From NCBI RefSeq assembly GCF_014287815.1, contig NZ_JACOOQ010000011.1:30813-94812 (forward strand): 64,000 nt of DNA. Direction: 5' to 3'. This stretch comes from Clostridium lentum (lineage in GTDB: Bacteria > Bacillota > Clostridia > Clostridiales > Clostridiaceae). The notes beneath the pieces were generated by a model. It was not told the DNA's origin. It saw only the letters and a list, made by a program, of their open reading frames with translations, and ran no database searches. Made by a program: the position numbers and the translations under genes. Shown here piece by piece: positions 1 through 8,608 of this stretch. Position 1 is the stretch's first letter, and every line of letters begins with the position of its first letter.

Positions 1-45
1 CAAGATTTAGCAGGATTAGACAGGGTAGTAATAGGAAATTTCTAA
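1..45 (+). CDS. prmC: C-terminal end of PrmC, release factor glutamine methyltransferase (partial)
   Basis: The window opens inside a reading frame whose last 14 codons read QDLAGLDRVVIGNF, followed by TAA. This tail resembles the end of PrmC/HemK, the SAM-dependent enzyme that methylates the glutamine of the GGQ motif in release factors RF1 and RF2. The next gene is prfA, its substrate, and the prmC-prfA order is common in Firmicutes. Only the tail is visible, so no catalytic motif can be checked and the name rests on the ending and the neighbour. Confidence 0.6.
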   Translation, partial: QDLAGLDRVVIGNF

Positions 46-49
46 AATC

Positions 50-79
50 TTGATATAATTAGATTAAATATGATATAAT
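50..79 (+). promoter_or_regulatory. Possible sigma-A promoter for prfA
   Basis: TTGATA (50-55) and TATAAT (74-79) are separated by 18 bases and lie 37 bases upstream of the prfA start. In DNA this AT-rich, chance matches are common, and prfA could also be transcribed with prmC. Confidence 0.35.
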
Positions 80-115
80 ATTTCAATATGAAAAAAAACA
101 GTATGGAGTGATACT

Positions 116-1201
116 ATGTTATTAGATAAATTAGCATTTACAGAAAATAAATATGAAGAGCTTTCAGTAAAAATATCAGATCCTTCTATAATGGCTAACC
201 AAAAAGAATGGAGAAAGCTTTGTAAGGAACATGCTGACTTAGAGATAATCGTTACAGCATATAGAGAATATAAAAAGGTTTTAGAAGACCTTGAAGCAAA
301 TAAGGAAATGTTAGAAGAAGAATCAGATAAAGAAATGAGAGAAATGTTATCTGAAGAAATTTCTATGTTAAAAGAACAAGAAATAGAATTAGAAAATAAG
401 ATACAAATATTATTATTACCAAAAGATCCAAATGATGATAAGAACGTATTTGTTGAAATCAGAGGTGGAGCTGGTGGAGATGAAGCAGCTCTATTTGCAG
501 CTAACCTATTTAGAATGTACACAAGATATGCCGAAAATAATAGATGGTCAGTAGAACTTATGAGTTCAAATGAAAATGACCTTGGTGGATTCAAAGAAGT
601 TGTTTTTATGATAAAAGGTGCTGGTGCATATTCTAAGTTAAAATATGAAAGTGGAGTTCATAGAGTTCAAAGAGTTCCTGATACAGAAAGTTCAGGAAGA
701 ATTCATACATCAACAGCTACAGTAGCAGTACTTCCAGAAGTTGATGATGTTGATATAGAAATCCATGAAAAAGACTTAAGAATTGACGTTTATAGATCAT
801 CTGGTAATGGTGGACAATGTGTTAATACTACAGATTCAGCAGTAAGAATTACTCACTTACCTACAGGAACAGTAGTTGCTTGCCAAGATGAAAAGTCACA
901 GCTTAAGAATAAAGAAAAGGCTATGAAAGTTTTAAGAGCTAGATTATATGAAGTTGCAGAAGCAGAAAGATTAGCTGGAATAGCTGAAGATAGAAAGAGC
1001 CAGGTAGGAACAGGGGATAGAAGTGAAAGAATAAGAACTTACAACTATCCACAAGGAAGAGTAACAGATCACAGAATTGGATTAACATTATATAAATTAG
1101 ATTCATTCTTAAATGGAGATATAGATGAAGTAATCAATGCTTTAATTACTGCAGATCAAGCAGAAAAAATGAAAGCAATGGGAAATACTGATTCAATGTA
1201 A
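116..1201 (+). CDS. prfA: Peptide chain release factor 1 (RF1)
   Basis: RF1 ends translation at UAA and UAG by recognising the codon and triggering peptidyl-tRNA hydrolysis. The protein is 361 residues, the usual length. The codon-recognition region around residues 180-200 has the RF1-type PxT tripeptide (as PDT, in [14 protein letters not shown]), not the SPF of RF2. The catalytic GGQ lies at residues 232-234, within [10 protein letters not shown]. The more common context is GAGGQHVN, so the residues at Ala and His differ here. A helical N-terminal domain and a C-terminal [16 protein letters not shown] segment complete the family pattern. It follows prmC and is closed by a good terminator. 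Confidence 0.97.
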   Translation: MLLDKLAFTENKYEELSVKISDPSIMANQKEWRKLCKEHADLEIIVTAYREYKKVLEDLEANKEMLEEESDKEMREMLSEEISMLKEQEIELENKIQILLLPKDPNDDKNVFVEIRGGAGGDEAALFAANLFRMYTRYAENNRWSVELMSSNENDLGGFKEVVFMIKGAGAYSKLKYESGVHRVQRVPDTESSGRIHTSTATVAVLPEVDDVDIEIHEKDLRIDVYRSSGNGGQCVNTTDSAVRITHLPTGTVVACQDEKSQLKNKEKAMKVLRARLYEVAEAERLAGIAEDRKSQVGTGDRSERIRTYNYPQGRVTDHRIGLTLYKLDSFLNGDIDEVINALITADQAEKMKAMGNTDSM

Positions 1202-1203
1202 TT

Positions 1204-1237
1204 AAAAAGCCTTGCATTAATTTGTAAGGCTTTTTCA
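1204..1237 (+). terminator. Rho-independent terminator after prfA
   Basis: A ten-base stem, AAAAAGCCTT with AAGGCTTTTT, encloses a short AT-rich loop and ends in a T run directly after the prfA stop codon. Confidence 0.85.
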
Positions 1238-1253
1238 ATAAGTAAAAAGTAGT

Positions 1254-1853
1254 ATGGAAATAAATAGAGCATTAAAAAGAATAAGAAAAAAAGAAAATAT
1301 ATTTTTTATTATAATGGGTATCTTGTCTGTGTTAATACCAACTTTGGCTTATTTAGCAAACTTAAAAAATACATTTGTTTATGTATATATAGCAATTATT
1401 GAATTTTTAATTTTAATAGCAATACTGGCAAGGATAAATATATGTACTTTGAAATTTAAATATTATAATAGCAGGTTTAAAATAAGGCAGGGATTATTTT
1501 TAAGAGAAAGCATAATACTATGTGATAATGTGGCTATTGTGCATACCAATAAAGATAGAGAAGAACTTGAGATAATAATTGTAACATCAAGTAAGTTTAG
1601 AAATAAGAAGGCTAGACCTATAGTAAAGGGATTTTTAAAAAGATATCCTGAAGTTGAGCGTGAATATAATAGATTAAAAAAAATCAATGAAGAACAAACT
1701 TATTATTTTCAGATAATAAGAAATGGAAGTTTAAGAAAATATATTTTTTTAGAAAATATATATACTACCTGTGTTAAATCAGCATATACTCCAGCCGCCA
1801 TAGAAAGTATAAAGATAGCTAGAGGGCAAATTAATTTTAATGAAAGAGGGTAA
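1254..1853 (+). CDS. Small membrane protein of unknown function, possibly with a bacterial PH-like domain
   Basis: I do not recognise a named family. The 199-residue protein begins with a basic stretch, then two hydrophobic segments (about residues 16-38 and 42-63) that look like a membrane hairpin. A soluble region follows, rich in alternating hydrophobic and charged residues (FKIRQGLFLRESIIL, ELEIIIVTS). Two membrane helices followed by a beta-rich module containing 'RQG' recall bacterial PH (YdbS/YdbT-like) proteins, but this is only a resemblance. No ribosome binding site is obvious before the ATG. The stop codon lies 7 bases before the preferred tsaC start, so the two are probably co-transcribed. 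Confidence 0.6.
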   Translation: MEINRALKRIRKKENIFFIIMGILSVLIPTLAYLANLKNTFVYVYIAIIEFLILIAILARINICTLKFKYYNSRFKIRQGLFLRESIILCDNVAIVHTNKDREELEIIIVTSSKFRNKKARPIVKGFLKRYPEVEREYNRLKKINEEQTYYFQIIRNGSLRKYIFLENIYTTCVKSAYTPAAIESIKIARGQINFNERG

Positions 1854-1860
1854 AAGGCTA

Positions 1861-2910
1861 ATGAAAACAAAAGTAGCCATAATAAGAAATTTAAATGAAG
1901 ATAAAGATTTTATTAATGAAGCAGGAAACATAATAAAATTAGGTGGAACAGTAGCTTTTCCAACAGAAACAGTTTATGGGCTAGGAGCTGACGCATTAAA
2001 TGGAGAAGCTGTAAAGAAAATATTTTTAGCTAAGGGTAGACCACAGGATAATCCTCTTATTATCCATGTATGCTCTAAAAGTATTGAAAAGTTTGTTAAG
2101 GATATACCTAAAGTGGCAGAAAAGCTAATAGATAAGTTCTGGCCAGGTCCAATGACTATAATATTAAATAAGAAAGATATAGTACCAGATGAGACAAGTG
2201 CAGGGCTTTCTACTATAGGGGTAAGAATGCCAAATTCAGAAATAGCACTAAAGCTTATAGAAGCAGCAGGAGTACCTATAGCAGCACCATCAGCTAATAT
2301 ATCTGGTAGACCTAGTCCTACAGATATGGAAAGATGTGTAGAAGACTTAGATGGAAAGATTGATTATATTTTAGGTGGAGAAAGAAGTAATATTGGGGTA
2401 GAATCTACCATAGTTGATTGCACAGTAAACCCTCCAATGGTACTTAGACCAGGTGGAATTACCTTAGAAATGCTGAGAACTGTAGATGAAAATATAGTTA
2501 TAGATGAAGCATTAAAGGAAAAACCATCAGAAGATTTAAAGCCAAAGGCACCAGGGATGAAGTACAGGCATTATGCACCAAAAGCTAAATTGAAAATTAT
2601 TAGTGGAAAAAATGAAAAAACAGTTGAAATAATGTGCAAAATGTTAGAAAATTATATTGAAAATAATAATAAAGTAGCAATTATAACTACAGATGAAAAT
2701 ATAGATAGATTTAAAAATTGCGAAGTTTTATCACTGGGAAGAAAAGATAATTTAAATGAAATAGCAAAAAATCTTTTTGAAACTTTAAGAAAATGTGATG
2801 ATTTAGGTGTAGAATATATTTTATGCCAAGGGTTTGAAGAAGATGGAGTTGGTCTGGCAATTATGAATAGACTTAATAAAGCTGCAGGCTATGACATTAT
2901 CAAAGTATGA
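1861..2910 (+). CDS. tsaC: Threonylcarbamoyl-AMP synthase (TsaC2/Sua5, YwlC type)
   Basis: It makes threonylcarbamoyl-AMP from threonine, bicarbonate and ATP, the first step of t6A modification of ANN-decoding tRNAs. The N-terminal YrdC domain shows GGTVAFPTETVYGLGA, the KGRP nucleotide-binding segment and PIAAPSANISGRPSPT. A C-terminal Sua5 domain follows the APGMKYRHYAPKA linker, making this the long 349-residue form. The ATG at 1861 is chosen over an in-frame ATG at 1840 because the later one has AGAGGG and AAAGG upstream, does not overlap the previous gene, and gives the usual family N-terminus. Its pathway partners tsaE and tsaB lie at 37.5-38.6 kb. Confidence 0.95.
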   Translation: MKTKVAIIRNLNEDKDFINEAGNIIKLGGTVAFPTETVYGLGADALNGEAVKKIFLAKGRPQDNPLIIHVCSKSIEKFVKDIPKVAEKLIDKFWPGPMTIILNKKDIVPDETSAGLSTIGVRMPNSEIALKLIEAAGVPIAAPSANISGRPSPTDMERCVEDLDGKIDYILGGERSNIGVESTIVDCTVNPPMVLRPGGITLEMLRTVDENIVIDEALKEKPSEDLKPKAPGMKYRHYAPKAKLKIISGKNEKTVEIMCKMLENYIENNNKVAIITTDENIDRFKNCEVLSLGRKDNLNEIAKNLFETLRKCDDLGVEYILCQGFEEDGVGLAIMNRLNKAAGYDIIKV

Positions 2911-2911
2911 T

Positions 2912-2944
2912 AAGGGGAGGGTGGGTTACCATTCTCCTTTTTTA
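2912..2944 (+). terminator. Possible terminator between tsaC and rpiB
   Basis: A G-rich arm (AAGGGGAGGGT) can pair with ACCATTCTCCTT, with one bulge and some G-U pairs, and is followed by a T run. The similarity of its middle to a T-box antiterminator sequence is treated as chance. Confidence 0.5.
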
Positions 2945-2991
2945 TAAAAAAAATTAACTTGAGAATTTATTTATTAAAGGAGGAGTAGAGT

Positions 2992-3441
2992 ATGAAGATA
3001 GCTTTAGGCTGTGACCATGGCGGTTTAAATTTAAAAAATGAAATTTTAAATTATTTAAAAGAAGAAGGTATGGAAGTTAAAGATTTTGGAACTTATACAG
3101 AAGAATCGTGTGATTATGCAGATATTTCGTTACCAGTTGCTGAAGCAGTAGCTGCCAAAGAATTTGATTTTGGTATACTAATATGTGGGACAGGAATTGG
3201 TATAGGAATAGCGGCAAACAAAGTTCCAGGAGTAAGGGCAGCTTTATGTTCTGATACTTTTAGTGCACATGCCACTAGAGAACATAATGATGCAAATATA
3301 CTTACTATGGGAGAAAGAGTGGTAGGAAAAGGTCTTGCTATAGATATAGTAAAGACATTCCTTAGTGCAGAATTCCAAGGTGGGAGACATACTACAAGAA
3401 TTGCCAAAATAACAGACATAGAAAAAAAATATAGTAAATAA
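2992..3441 (+). CDS. rpiB: Ribose-5-phosphate isomerase B
   Basis: RpiB interconverts ribose-5-phosphate and ribulose-5-phosphate in the non-oxidative pentose phosphate pathway, feeding nucleotide synthesis. The 149-residue protein has the family start MKIALGCDHGG, the catalytic-cysteine segment ICGTGIGIGIAANKVPGVRAA (Cys near residue 66) and the REHNDANILTMG signature. A strong AAAGGAGG precedes the ATG. It sits immediately before upp, so ribose-phosphate supply and pyrimidine salvage are adjacent. The sequence fits RpiB better than the galactose-6-phosphate isomerase subunits LacA/LacB, and no lac genes are nearby. Confidence 0.95.
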   Translation: MKIALGCDHGGLNLKNEILNYLKEEGMEVKDFGTYTEESCDYADISLPVAEAVAAKEFDFGILICGTGIGIGIAANKVPGVRAALCSDTFSAHATREHNDANILTMGERVVGKGLAIDIVKTFLSAEFQGGRHTTRIAKITDIEKKYSK

Positions 3442-3478
3442 TAATTATTAAGATTATTTTTTTATTTGGAGGTAACAT

Positions 3479-4108
3479 ATGAGTAAAGTAACACAAATTA
3501 ATCATCCTTTAATATTACACAAATTAGCATTTATTAGAAGTAAAAATACAGGTTCTAAGTATTTTAGAGAATTAGTAGAAGAAGTATCTATGTTAATGGC
3601 TTACGAAGCAACTAGAGATTTAAGTACAGAGGAAGTTGAAATTGAAACACCTATTTGTACAACAAAATGTCAGATGTTATCAGGTAAGAAATTAGCTGTA
3701 GTACCTATATTAAGAGCTGGTCTTGGAATGGTTGATGGTATATTAAACCTAGTGCCAGCAGCAAAAGTAGGTCACATAGGATTATATAGAGATGAAGAAA
3801 CTCTTCAACCAGTAGAATATTTCTGTAAGCTTCCACAAGATATAGCAGAAAGAGATATTTTTGTAGTTGACCCAATGTTAGCTACAGGGGGGTCAGCAGC
3901 AGATGCCATAACTTTATTAAAGAAAAGGGGAGCAAAGAAAATTAGATTAATGTGCTTAATATCTTCTCCAAATGGAATTGAATTAGTGCAAGAGCAACAC
4001 CCAGATGTAGATATCTATGTTGCTGCTATAGATGAAAAATTAAATGAAAAAGGATATATTGTACCAGGTCTTGGAGATGCTGGAGACAGACTATTTGGAA
4101 CTAAATAA
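3479..4108 (+). CDS. upp: Uracil phosphoribosyltransferase
   Basis: Upp converts uracil and PRPP to UMP for pyrimidine salvage. The protein is 209 residues, the normal size. It shows the N-terminal [12 protein letters not shown] segment, ILRAGLGM, the PRPP-binding loop [10 protein letters not shown], and the C-terminal uracil-binding [20 protein letters not shown] precedes the ATG. It lies 37 bases after rpiB and is probably co-transcribed with it. A terminator follows, separating it from the dCMP deaminase gene. Confidence 0.97.
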   Translation: MSKVTQINHPLILHKLAFIRSKNTGSKYFRELVEEVSMLMAYEATRDLSTEEVEIETPICTTKCQMLSGKKLAVVPILRAGLGMVDGILNLVPAAKVGHIGLYRDEETLQPVEYFCKLPQDIAERDIFVVDPMLATGGSAADAITLLKKRGAKKIRLMCLISSPNGIELVQEQHPDVDIYVAAIDEKLNEKGYIVPGLGDAGDRLFGTK

Positions 4109-4111
4109 TAT

Positions 4112-4140
4112 AAAAAGCGAAGCTTAGGCTTCGTTTTTTT
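4112..4140 (+). terminator. Rho-independent terminator after upp
   Basis: CGAAGC pairs with GCTTCG around a TTAG-type loop, flanked by an A run and followed by seven or more T residues. Confidence 0.85.
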
Positions 4141-4278
4141 ATATACAAGCATATAAAGATTTAACATTGTTACTTAAGTTGTAAAGAAAAAGAGTAAATA
4201 AAATTATTATGATTAATACTTAGTATAGAAAAAAATAATGTGCAGTAGTATAATTTAAAAAACAAAGGAGGATATAAG

Positions 4279-4773
4279 ATGAAAAGACAAGAATATCTAT
4301 CGTGGGATGACTATTTCATGGCTGTTGCACTTTTATCAGGAAAAAGAAGTAAAGATCCAAGTACTCAAGTTGGTGCATGCATAGTAAATGAAAATAATAT
4401 AATAGAAAGTATAGGATATAATGGATTTCCTAAGGGATGTTCTGATGATGAATTTCCTTGGGAAAGAGAAGGCGATACGTTAAATACAAAATATGCATAT
4501 GTAGTTCATGGTGAATTAAATGCAATATTAAACTGTAAAGGCAAAGATTTAACTGGATGTAGAATATATGTAGGATTATTTCCCTGTAATGAATGTGCAA
4601 AGGCAATAATACAATCAGGGATAAAGGAAGTAGTATATTTAAGTGATAAATATGCTGAAACAGATATAGTAAAGGCATCAAAAAGAATGTTAAATGCTGC
4701 AGGAGTTAAATTAACTCAATTAGAACCAGAACATTTTAAAATTGAATTATCATTAGATAAATCATTAATATAA
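4279..4773 (+). CDS. Deoxycytidylate (dCMP) deaminase, ComEB family
   Basis: This zinc enzyme deaminates dCMP to dUMP, the precursor for dTMP. The 164-residue protein carries the cytidine-deaminase zinc motif as HGELNAIL (His ligand and proton-shuttling Glu) and PCNECAKAI (two Cys ligands). The start LSWDDYFMAVALLSGKRSKDPSTQVGA is typical of dCMP deaminases. AAAGGAGG precedes the ATG. A TATAAT at 4249-4254 may be its own promoter, but no good -35 box is seen. In B. subtilis the homologue is comEB; no comE genes accompany it here, so a competence role is not implied. Confidence 0.93.
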   Translation: MKRQEYLSWDDYFMAVALLSGKRSKDPSTQVGACIVNENNIIESIGYNGFPKGCSDDEFPWEREGDTLNTKYAYVVHGELNAILNCKGKDLTGCRIYVGLFPCNECAKAIIQSGIKEVVYLSDKYAETDIVKASKRMLNAAGVKLTQLEPEHFKIELSLDKSLI

Positions 4774-4985
4774 TTATATTTATGAATAATAGTATTATTT
4801 GAATTTGTAAAATAAATAGATTAAATTGATAGTTAAAATTTAGTCTATGTTATTTCAAAGGTTAAGTAGTACTATTTTTTTATATGTAGAAAAAGATGAA
4901 AGAATATCCTTCGAAATATAGAATTTTTAAAAAGCAACTATAAATATTATAAAATGCAAAAAGGTTAAAATATTTTTAAAATTGG

Positions 4986-5014
4986 TTGAATATGGAAAAA
5001 GAGAGATGTATAAT
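4986..5014 (+). promoter_or_regulatory. Sigma-A promoter of thl
   Basis: TTGAAT (4986-4991), a 17-base spacer and a perfect TATAAT (5009-5014). The start point would fall near 5020, inside the Rex-like operator. The remaining 210 bases between the deaminase stop and this promoter are AT-rich and show nothing clear. Confidence 0.7.
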
Positions 5015-5018
5015 TAAA

Positions 5019-5036
5019 TTGTTAATTGTTTAACAT
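5019..5036 (+). promoter_or_regulatory. Rex-like operator upstream of thl
   Basis: TTGTTAA-TTGT-TTAACAT matches the Rex consensus TTGTTAA-N4-TTAACAA at 13 of 14 defined positions and covers the predicted start point. Rex is a redox repressor released by NADH, and thl is a known Rex target in C. acetobutylicum, so position and gene agree with a functional site. Confidence 0.75.
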
Positions 5037-5073
5037 TTATTACATTAAATTGTAAATTTTGGAGGGTAATTTT

Positions 5074-6255
5074 ATGAGAGAAGTTGTAATAGCAAGTGCT
5101 GTAAGGACAGCTATAGGAACTTTTGGAGGATCACTAAAAGATATTCCAGCTGTAGACTTAGGAGCACTAGTAATTAAAGAAGCAGTAAATAGAGCTGGTA
5201 TAAAGCCAGAGTTAGTTAATGAAGTTGTAATGGGGAATGTTATACAAGCAGGTTTAGGACAAAATGTTGCAAGACAATCTGCTGTAAAGGCTGGTCTTCC
5301 AATAGAAATTCCAGCAATGACTATAAATATGGTATGCGGATCAGGGCTTAGAAGTGTTGCTCTAGCAGCTCAAATGATTAAAGCTGGTGACTGTGATGTA
5401 GTAGTAGCAGGTGGTATGGAAAATATGTCCAGGGCACCATATGCATTAGAAACTACTAGATGGGGTCAAAGAATGGGAGATGGAAAAATCGTTGACACTA
5501 TGATAAAAGATGCTTTAAGTGATGCATTTAACAATTATCACATGGGTGTAACTGCTGAGAATATAGTAAAGGAATGGGGATTAACTAGAGAAGAATTAGA
5601 TGAATTCTCACTTAATTCACAATTAAAGGCTGAAAAGGCTATTAAAGAAGGAAAGTTTAAAGATGAAATAGTTCCAGTTATGGTCCCACAAAGAAAAGGA
5701 GAACCAAAAGTTTTTGATACAGATGAAGGACCAAGATTTGGCTCAACAATAGAAGGATTAGCTAGATTAAAACCATGTTTTATTAAGGATGGAAAGGTTA
5801 CTGCAGGTAATTCATCAGGGATTAATGATGGCGCAGCTGCATTTGTAGTGATGAGTGCAGAAAAGGCAGAAGAACTTGGTGTTACTCCTTTAGCAACAAT
5901 AGTATCTTACGGACATAAAGGACTAGATCCTGCAATAATGGGATATGGACCATTCCATGCAACGAAGGCAGTAATGCAAAGTGCAAATTTAACTGTAGAA
6001 GATATGGATCTTATTGAAGCAAATGAAGCTTTTGCAGCACAAAGTATTGCTGTTGCAAAAGATTTACACTTTGATATGTCAAAAGTAAATGTAAATGGAG
6101 GAGCTGTGGCATTAGGACATCCAGTTGGAGCATCTGGTGCAAGAATATTAGTAACTTTATTACACGAAATGCAAAGAAGAGATGCTAAGAAGGGATTGGC
6201 AACACTTTGTATAGGTGGTGGAATGGGAACTGCCATGATAGTTGAAAGAAGATAA
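5074..6255 (+). CDS. thl: Acetyl-CoA acetyltransferase (thiolase)
   Basis: The biosynthetic thiolase joins two acetyl-CoA to acetoacetyl-CoA, the entry to butyrate and butanol formation. All catalytic residues are visible: Cys88 in [10 protein letters not shown], the NEAFAAQ segment, His349 in [14 protein letters not shown] and Cys379 in CIGGGMGTA. The ATG at 5074, preceded by TTTTGGAGGG, gives 393 residues; an in-frame TTG 15 bases upstream lies on the ribosome binding site and is rejected. It is transcribed alone, between a consensus promoter with a Rex-like operator and a terminator, and no other butyrate-pathway gene is adjacent. Confidence 0.97.
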   Translation: MREVVIASAVRTAIGTFGGSLKDIPAVDLGALVIKEAVNRAGIKPELVNEVVMGNVIQAGLGQNVARQSAVKAGLPIEIPAMTINMVCGSGLRSVALAAQMIKAGDCDVVVAGGMENMSRAPYALETTRWGQRMGDGKIVDTMIKDALSDAFNNYHMGVTAENIVKEWGLTREELDEFSLNSQLKAEKAIKEGKFKDEIVPVMVPQRKGEPKVFDTDEGPRFGSTIEGLARLKPCFIKDGKVTAGNSSGINDGAAAFVVMSAEKAEELGVTPLATIVSYGHKGLDPAIMGYGPFHATKAVMQSANLTVEDMDLIEANEAFAAQSIAVAKDLHFDMSKVNVNGGAVALGHPVGASGARILVTLLHEMQRRDAKKGLATLCIGGGMGTAMIVERR

Positions 6256-6287
6256 CACTCATAATTAATTATGTTTAGTAAAAAAAT

Positions 6288-6323
6288 GAGAAGTATTCAT
6301 AAGTGAATGCTTCTTGTTTTTTT
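6288..6323 (+). terminator. Rho-independent terminator after thl
   Basis: GAAGTATTCA pairs with TGAATGCTTC (one G-U pair) around TAAG, followed by TTGTTTTTTT. Confidence 0.85.
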
Positions 6324-6397
6324 GCTGAAACCAAGAAAAATAGAAGTATATAAGAAATATGTTGTGAGCAAAAGAAATTTTTATATAAATAAATTGT

Positions 6398-6441
6398 GAA
6401 ATAAAATGAATAATTTCAATTTAAATTATTCATTTTATTTC
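6398..6441. repeat. Perfect 19-bp inverted repeat in the thl-atpI gap
   Basis: GAAATAAAATGAATAATTT (6398-6416) is exactly repeated in inverse at 6423-6441 with a 6-base loop. No T run follows on either strand, so it is not an ordinary terminator. The gap from 6256 to 6774 is otherwise gene-free: it holds the thl terminator, this palindrome, a second hairpin at 6569-6604 and a weak atp promoter. Confidence 0.8.
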
Positions 6442-6568
6442 TGCAATATAATATAAAATACCTTATAGAAATCCTTAAATAGCAGTAAATGATAAAAAAA
6501 TACTTAAAAAATTAATAAAATACAAATATGAAAATGATATCATAATTAATATATTAAAATTAAAAGAG

Positions 6569-6604
6569 AGAAAATTCTGACAATTGCATAGGTGGGAATT
6601 TTCT
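6569..6604 (+). other. Hairpin of unknown role upstream of the atp operon
   Basis: AGAAAATTC (6569-6577) pairs with GAATTTTCT (6596-6604) across an 18-base loop and is followed by TTC. It may be a weak terminator or a structured transcript. I cannot assign it. Confidence 0.35.
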
Positions 6605-6720
6605 TTCAAGTTTTATATAAAAAACGCTGAAAAATGTAGCTTGAGTAAGAAAAAAGAACTAAATTACTGATTTTTTTTATGTAAAATGAATAAATCATAA
6701 GAAATTGAAAAATATGAGGT

Positions 6721-6749
6721 TTTAATTAATTATTTAACGGGAATATAAT
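6721..6749 (+). promoter_or_regulatory. Possible promoter of the atp operon
   Basis: A perfect TATAAT at 6744-6749 lies 26 bases before the atpI start. The -35 candidate, TTTAAT at 6721-6726 with a 17-base spacer, is poor. Confidence 0.4.
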
Positions 6750-6774
6750 ACAAGAGTTACTGGAGGAGATTTAT

Positions 6775-7137
6775 ATGACTATAGAAATGAAGGCTCTTTT
6801 AAAGCTTGTTATAAAAGAGGACATATTATTTGGGTCAATTATTGCATTAATTATTTTCTTTATAAATCCTAAAGGTGCACTTATATTTTTATTAGGAATA
6901 ATAATAGCTATGCTAAACTTTGTGATTAGAGGTATTATTCTTGACAAAAGTCTAAATGCAGGAAAAGGAAATGTATTTTCCGTAGTAAGTACATTTATTA
7001 GAATTTCAACAGTAATAATAATTGCATTAATTTTTGCAAATAATAAATATCATCTTCTTTTATATTTAGCAGGGTTTATAACACATTTTCCAATTATAAT
7101 TTTTGGTTGGATTAAGAGCCAGAAAGGAAGTGATTAA
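6775..7137 (+). CDS. atpI: ATP synthase subunit I
   Basis: AtpI is a small membrane protein that opens many F-ATPase operons; in some species it helps assemble the c-ring or carries Mg2+, though it is often dispensable. This 120-residue protein has four hydrophobic segments (about 19-35, 35-55, 70-86, 93-112) and basic loops. GGAGGAG precedes the ATG. Sequence conservation in the family is weak, so the assignment rests on size, the four-helix pattern and its position abutting atpB, with TAA directly followed by ATG. Confidence 0.85.
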   Translation: MTIEMKALLKLVIKEDILFGSIIALIIFFINPKGALIFLLGIIIAMLNFVIRGIILDKSLNAGKGNVFSVVSTFIRISTVIIIALIFANNKYHLLLYLAGFITHFPIIIFGWIKSQKGSD

Positions 7138-7821
7138 ATGGATGTTAGCGAAGCCATTTATACCTTTTACATCGGAGGTCTTGCTTTAGATATAAAACCA
7201 GAAGCAATAATTCAGTTAATAGTAATATTATTAGTTGGAGTATTAGCTTGGTGGTCAACAAAAGATTTAAAACGAAGACCAGAAGGTAAAAAACAAATTG
7301 TTGTAGAATATATTTACACATCATTAATGAATTTGGTAGATGCTAATATGGGAGAAAAATATAGGGATGTAATTCCTTTTATAGGAACTATAGCAGCATT
7401 TATCTTACCTATGAACCTTTTAGGACTTATAGGTATAGCTCCAACAACAAAGAATTATAGTGTAGCTCTTACTTTAGGATTAATTTCATTCTTTGCAATA
7501 CAAGGATATGCAATTAAGAAAGTAGGACTAGGACATTATTTTTTAGGTTACGGAGAGCCAATGTTATTCATGTTGCCACTTAATATAATTGAGAGAATAA
7601 TGCTTCCAGTTTCATTGTCTTTAAGATTATTTGGTAACATACTAGCAGCGTCATTTATCGTTGAGCTAGTGTATGAATCACTTGAAAAAGTTGCATGGAT
7701 AGCTCAGATAGGGCTTCCAGTACCATTACATGCATATTTTGATGTATTTGATGGAACAATTCAAATGGTTATCTTTGTTATGTTAACAATGATAAATATG
7801 AAAGTCGTAGCAGAACATTAA
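7138..7821 (+). CDS. atpB: ATP synthase F0 subunit a
   Basis: Subunit a forms the ion half-channels beside the c-ring. The 227-residue protein has five to six membrane helices, the essential arginine in the conserved [12 protein letters not shown] segment (about residue 160), and a C-terminal helix with the [18 protein letters not shown] pattern. It starts immediately after the atpI stop codon, using GGAAGTGA at the end of atpI as ribosome binding site. The early part [24 protein letters not shown] is typical of Firmicutes. Confidence 0.97.
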   Translation: MDVSEAIYTFYIGGLALDIKPEAIIQLIVILLVGVLAWWSTKDLKRRPEGKKQIVVEYIYTSLMNLVDANMGEKYRDVIPFIGTIAAFILPMNLLGLIGIAPTTKNYSVALTLGLISFFAIQGYAIKKVGLGHYFLGYGEPMLFMLPLNIIERIMLPVSLSLRLFGNILAASFIVELVYESLEKVAWIAQIGLPVPLHAYFDVFDGTIQMVIFVMLTMINMKVVAEH

Positions 7822-7841
7822 TTTTTAGGAGGTATTTAGTA

Positions 7842-8069
7842 ATGAGCGATTTAGGAGTAAAAGCAATAGCAGCAGCAATAGCGGTATTAGTAGGTATAGG
7901 AGCAGGTATCGGAATAGGTATAGCAACAGGGAAAGCAGTTGAAGGTATAGCAAGACAGCCTGAAGCAAGTGGTAAAATTACAACAACTTTACTTATAGGT
8001 GCTGGGTTTGCAGAAGCAACAGCTATTTATGGATTATTAATTTCAATCTTATTAATTTTCGTATTCTAA
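7842..8069 (+). CDS. atpE: ATP synthase F0 subunit c
   Basis: The 75-residue hairpin protein forms the rotor ring. Two glycine-rich helices flank the polar loop ARQPEASGK (residues 37-45), and the ion-binding carboxylate is Glu58 in [10 protein letters not shown]. Compared with the Na+ rings of Ilyobacter and Propionigenium, the Na+ ligand positions Gln and Ser are Ile25 and Ala59 here, so the ring is predicted to use protons. TTAGGAGG lies ahead of the ATG. The gap to atpF contains only its ribosome binding site. Confidence 0.97.
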   Translation: MSDLGVKAIAAAIAVLVGIGAGIGIGIATGKAVEGIARQPEASGKITTTLLIGAGFAEATAIYGLLISILLIFVF

Positions 8070-8126
8070 TAAAAACATAATTAGGTATTTAATAAATACT
8101 CCCAAAAAAGGAGGCGAATTTTTGTT

Positions 8127-8606
8127 ATGGAAATAAACCTAGGGCTTATATTAGCAAGTTTGATTAACTTCTTTATTCTATTTGCAATACTTAAGCATTT
8201 CTTCTTTGGAAAAGTAAAGGCAATTATTGACGAAAGAGAAGAATACATAAATGAGCAGATGGATGATGCAGAAGAAGCTACTAACAAGGCTAGACTTCTT
8301 GCTATTGAAAATGAAAGAATATTAAAGCAAGCTAGAGAAGAAGGTAAAAAGATAACAGAAGAAAAGAAAAGAAAAGCAGAAGAGATTTATGATGAAATTG
8401 TGTTAGAAGCTAAAAATGAGGCTAATACAATCATCGAAAGAGCTAAAGTTGAAATCAATAGAGAAAGAGAAAAGGTTGAATATCAATTAAAGAAAGAAGC
8501 TATTGATTTAGCTTTAGAGTTATCTACTAAGGTTATTGAAAAAAATATTGATAAAGAAAAAAATAAAGAGCTTATTGATGAGTTTATTACTGAGGTAGGA
8601 AATTAA
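8127..8606 (+). CDS. atpF: ATP synthase F0 subunit b
   Basis: Subunit b is the peripheral stalk that holds F1 still against the rotor. The 159-residue protein has one N-terminal membrane helix (about 6-27, ending HFFFGKVKAIIDERE) followed by a long, highly charged helix rich in Glu, Lys and Arg to about residue 140, which dimerises as a coiled coil. AAAGGAGG precedes the start with a slightly long spacing. The stop is 2 bases before atpH. Confidence 0.95.
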   Translation: MEINLGLILASLINFFILFAILKHFFFGKVKAIIDEREEYINEQMDDAEEATNKARLLAIENERILKQAREEGKKITEEKKRKAEEIYDEIVLEAKNEANTIIERAKVEINREREKVEYQLKKEAIDLALELSTKVIEKNIDKEKNKELIDEFITEVGN

Positions 8607-8608
8607 AT

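Noticed and set aside
64..594. Open frame of 176 codons antisense to prfA
   Set aside because: It has low-complexity Ser/Ile/Leu-rich translation typical of the reverse strand of an AT-rich gene, with no ribosome binding site. Similar antisense frames elsewhere in the window (for example 33168-33863 over tex, 34071-34634, 56142-56570) are rejected for the same reason.
2912..2944. AGGGTGGGTTACC resembling a T-box antiterminator
   Set aside because: The leader is only about 80 bases, has no specifier stem, and rpiB is not an amino-acid or tRNA-synthetase gene. A simple hairpin explains it.
6723..6740. TAATTAA-TTAT-TTAACGG as a Rex site before the atp operon
   Set aside because: Only 10 of 14 defined positions fit, which is expected by chance in such AT-rich DNA.
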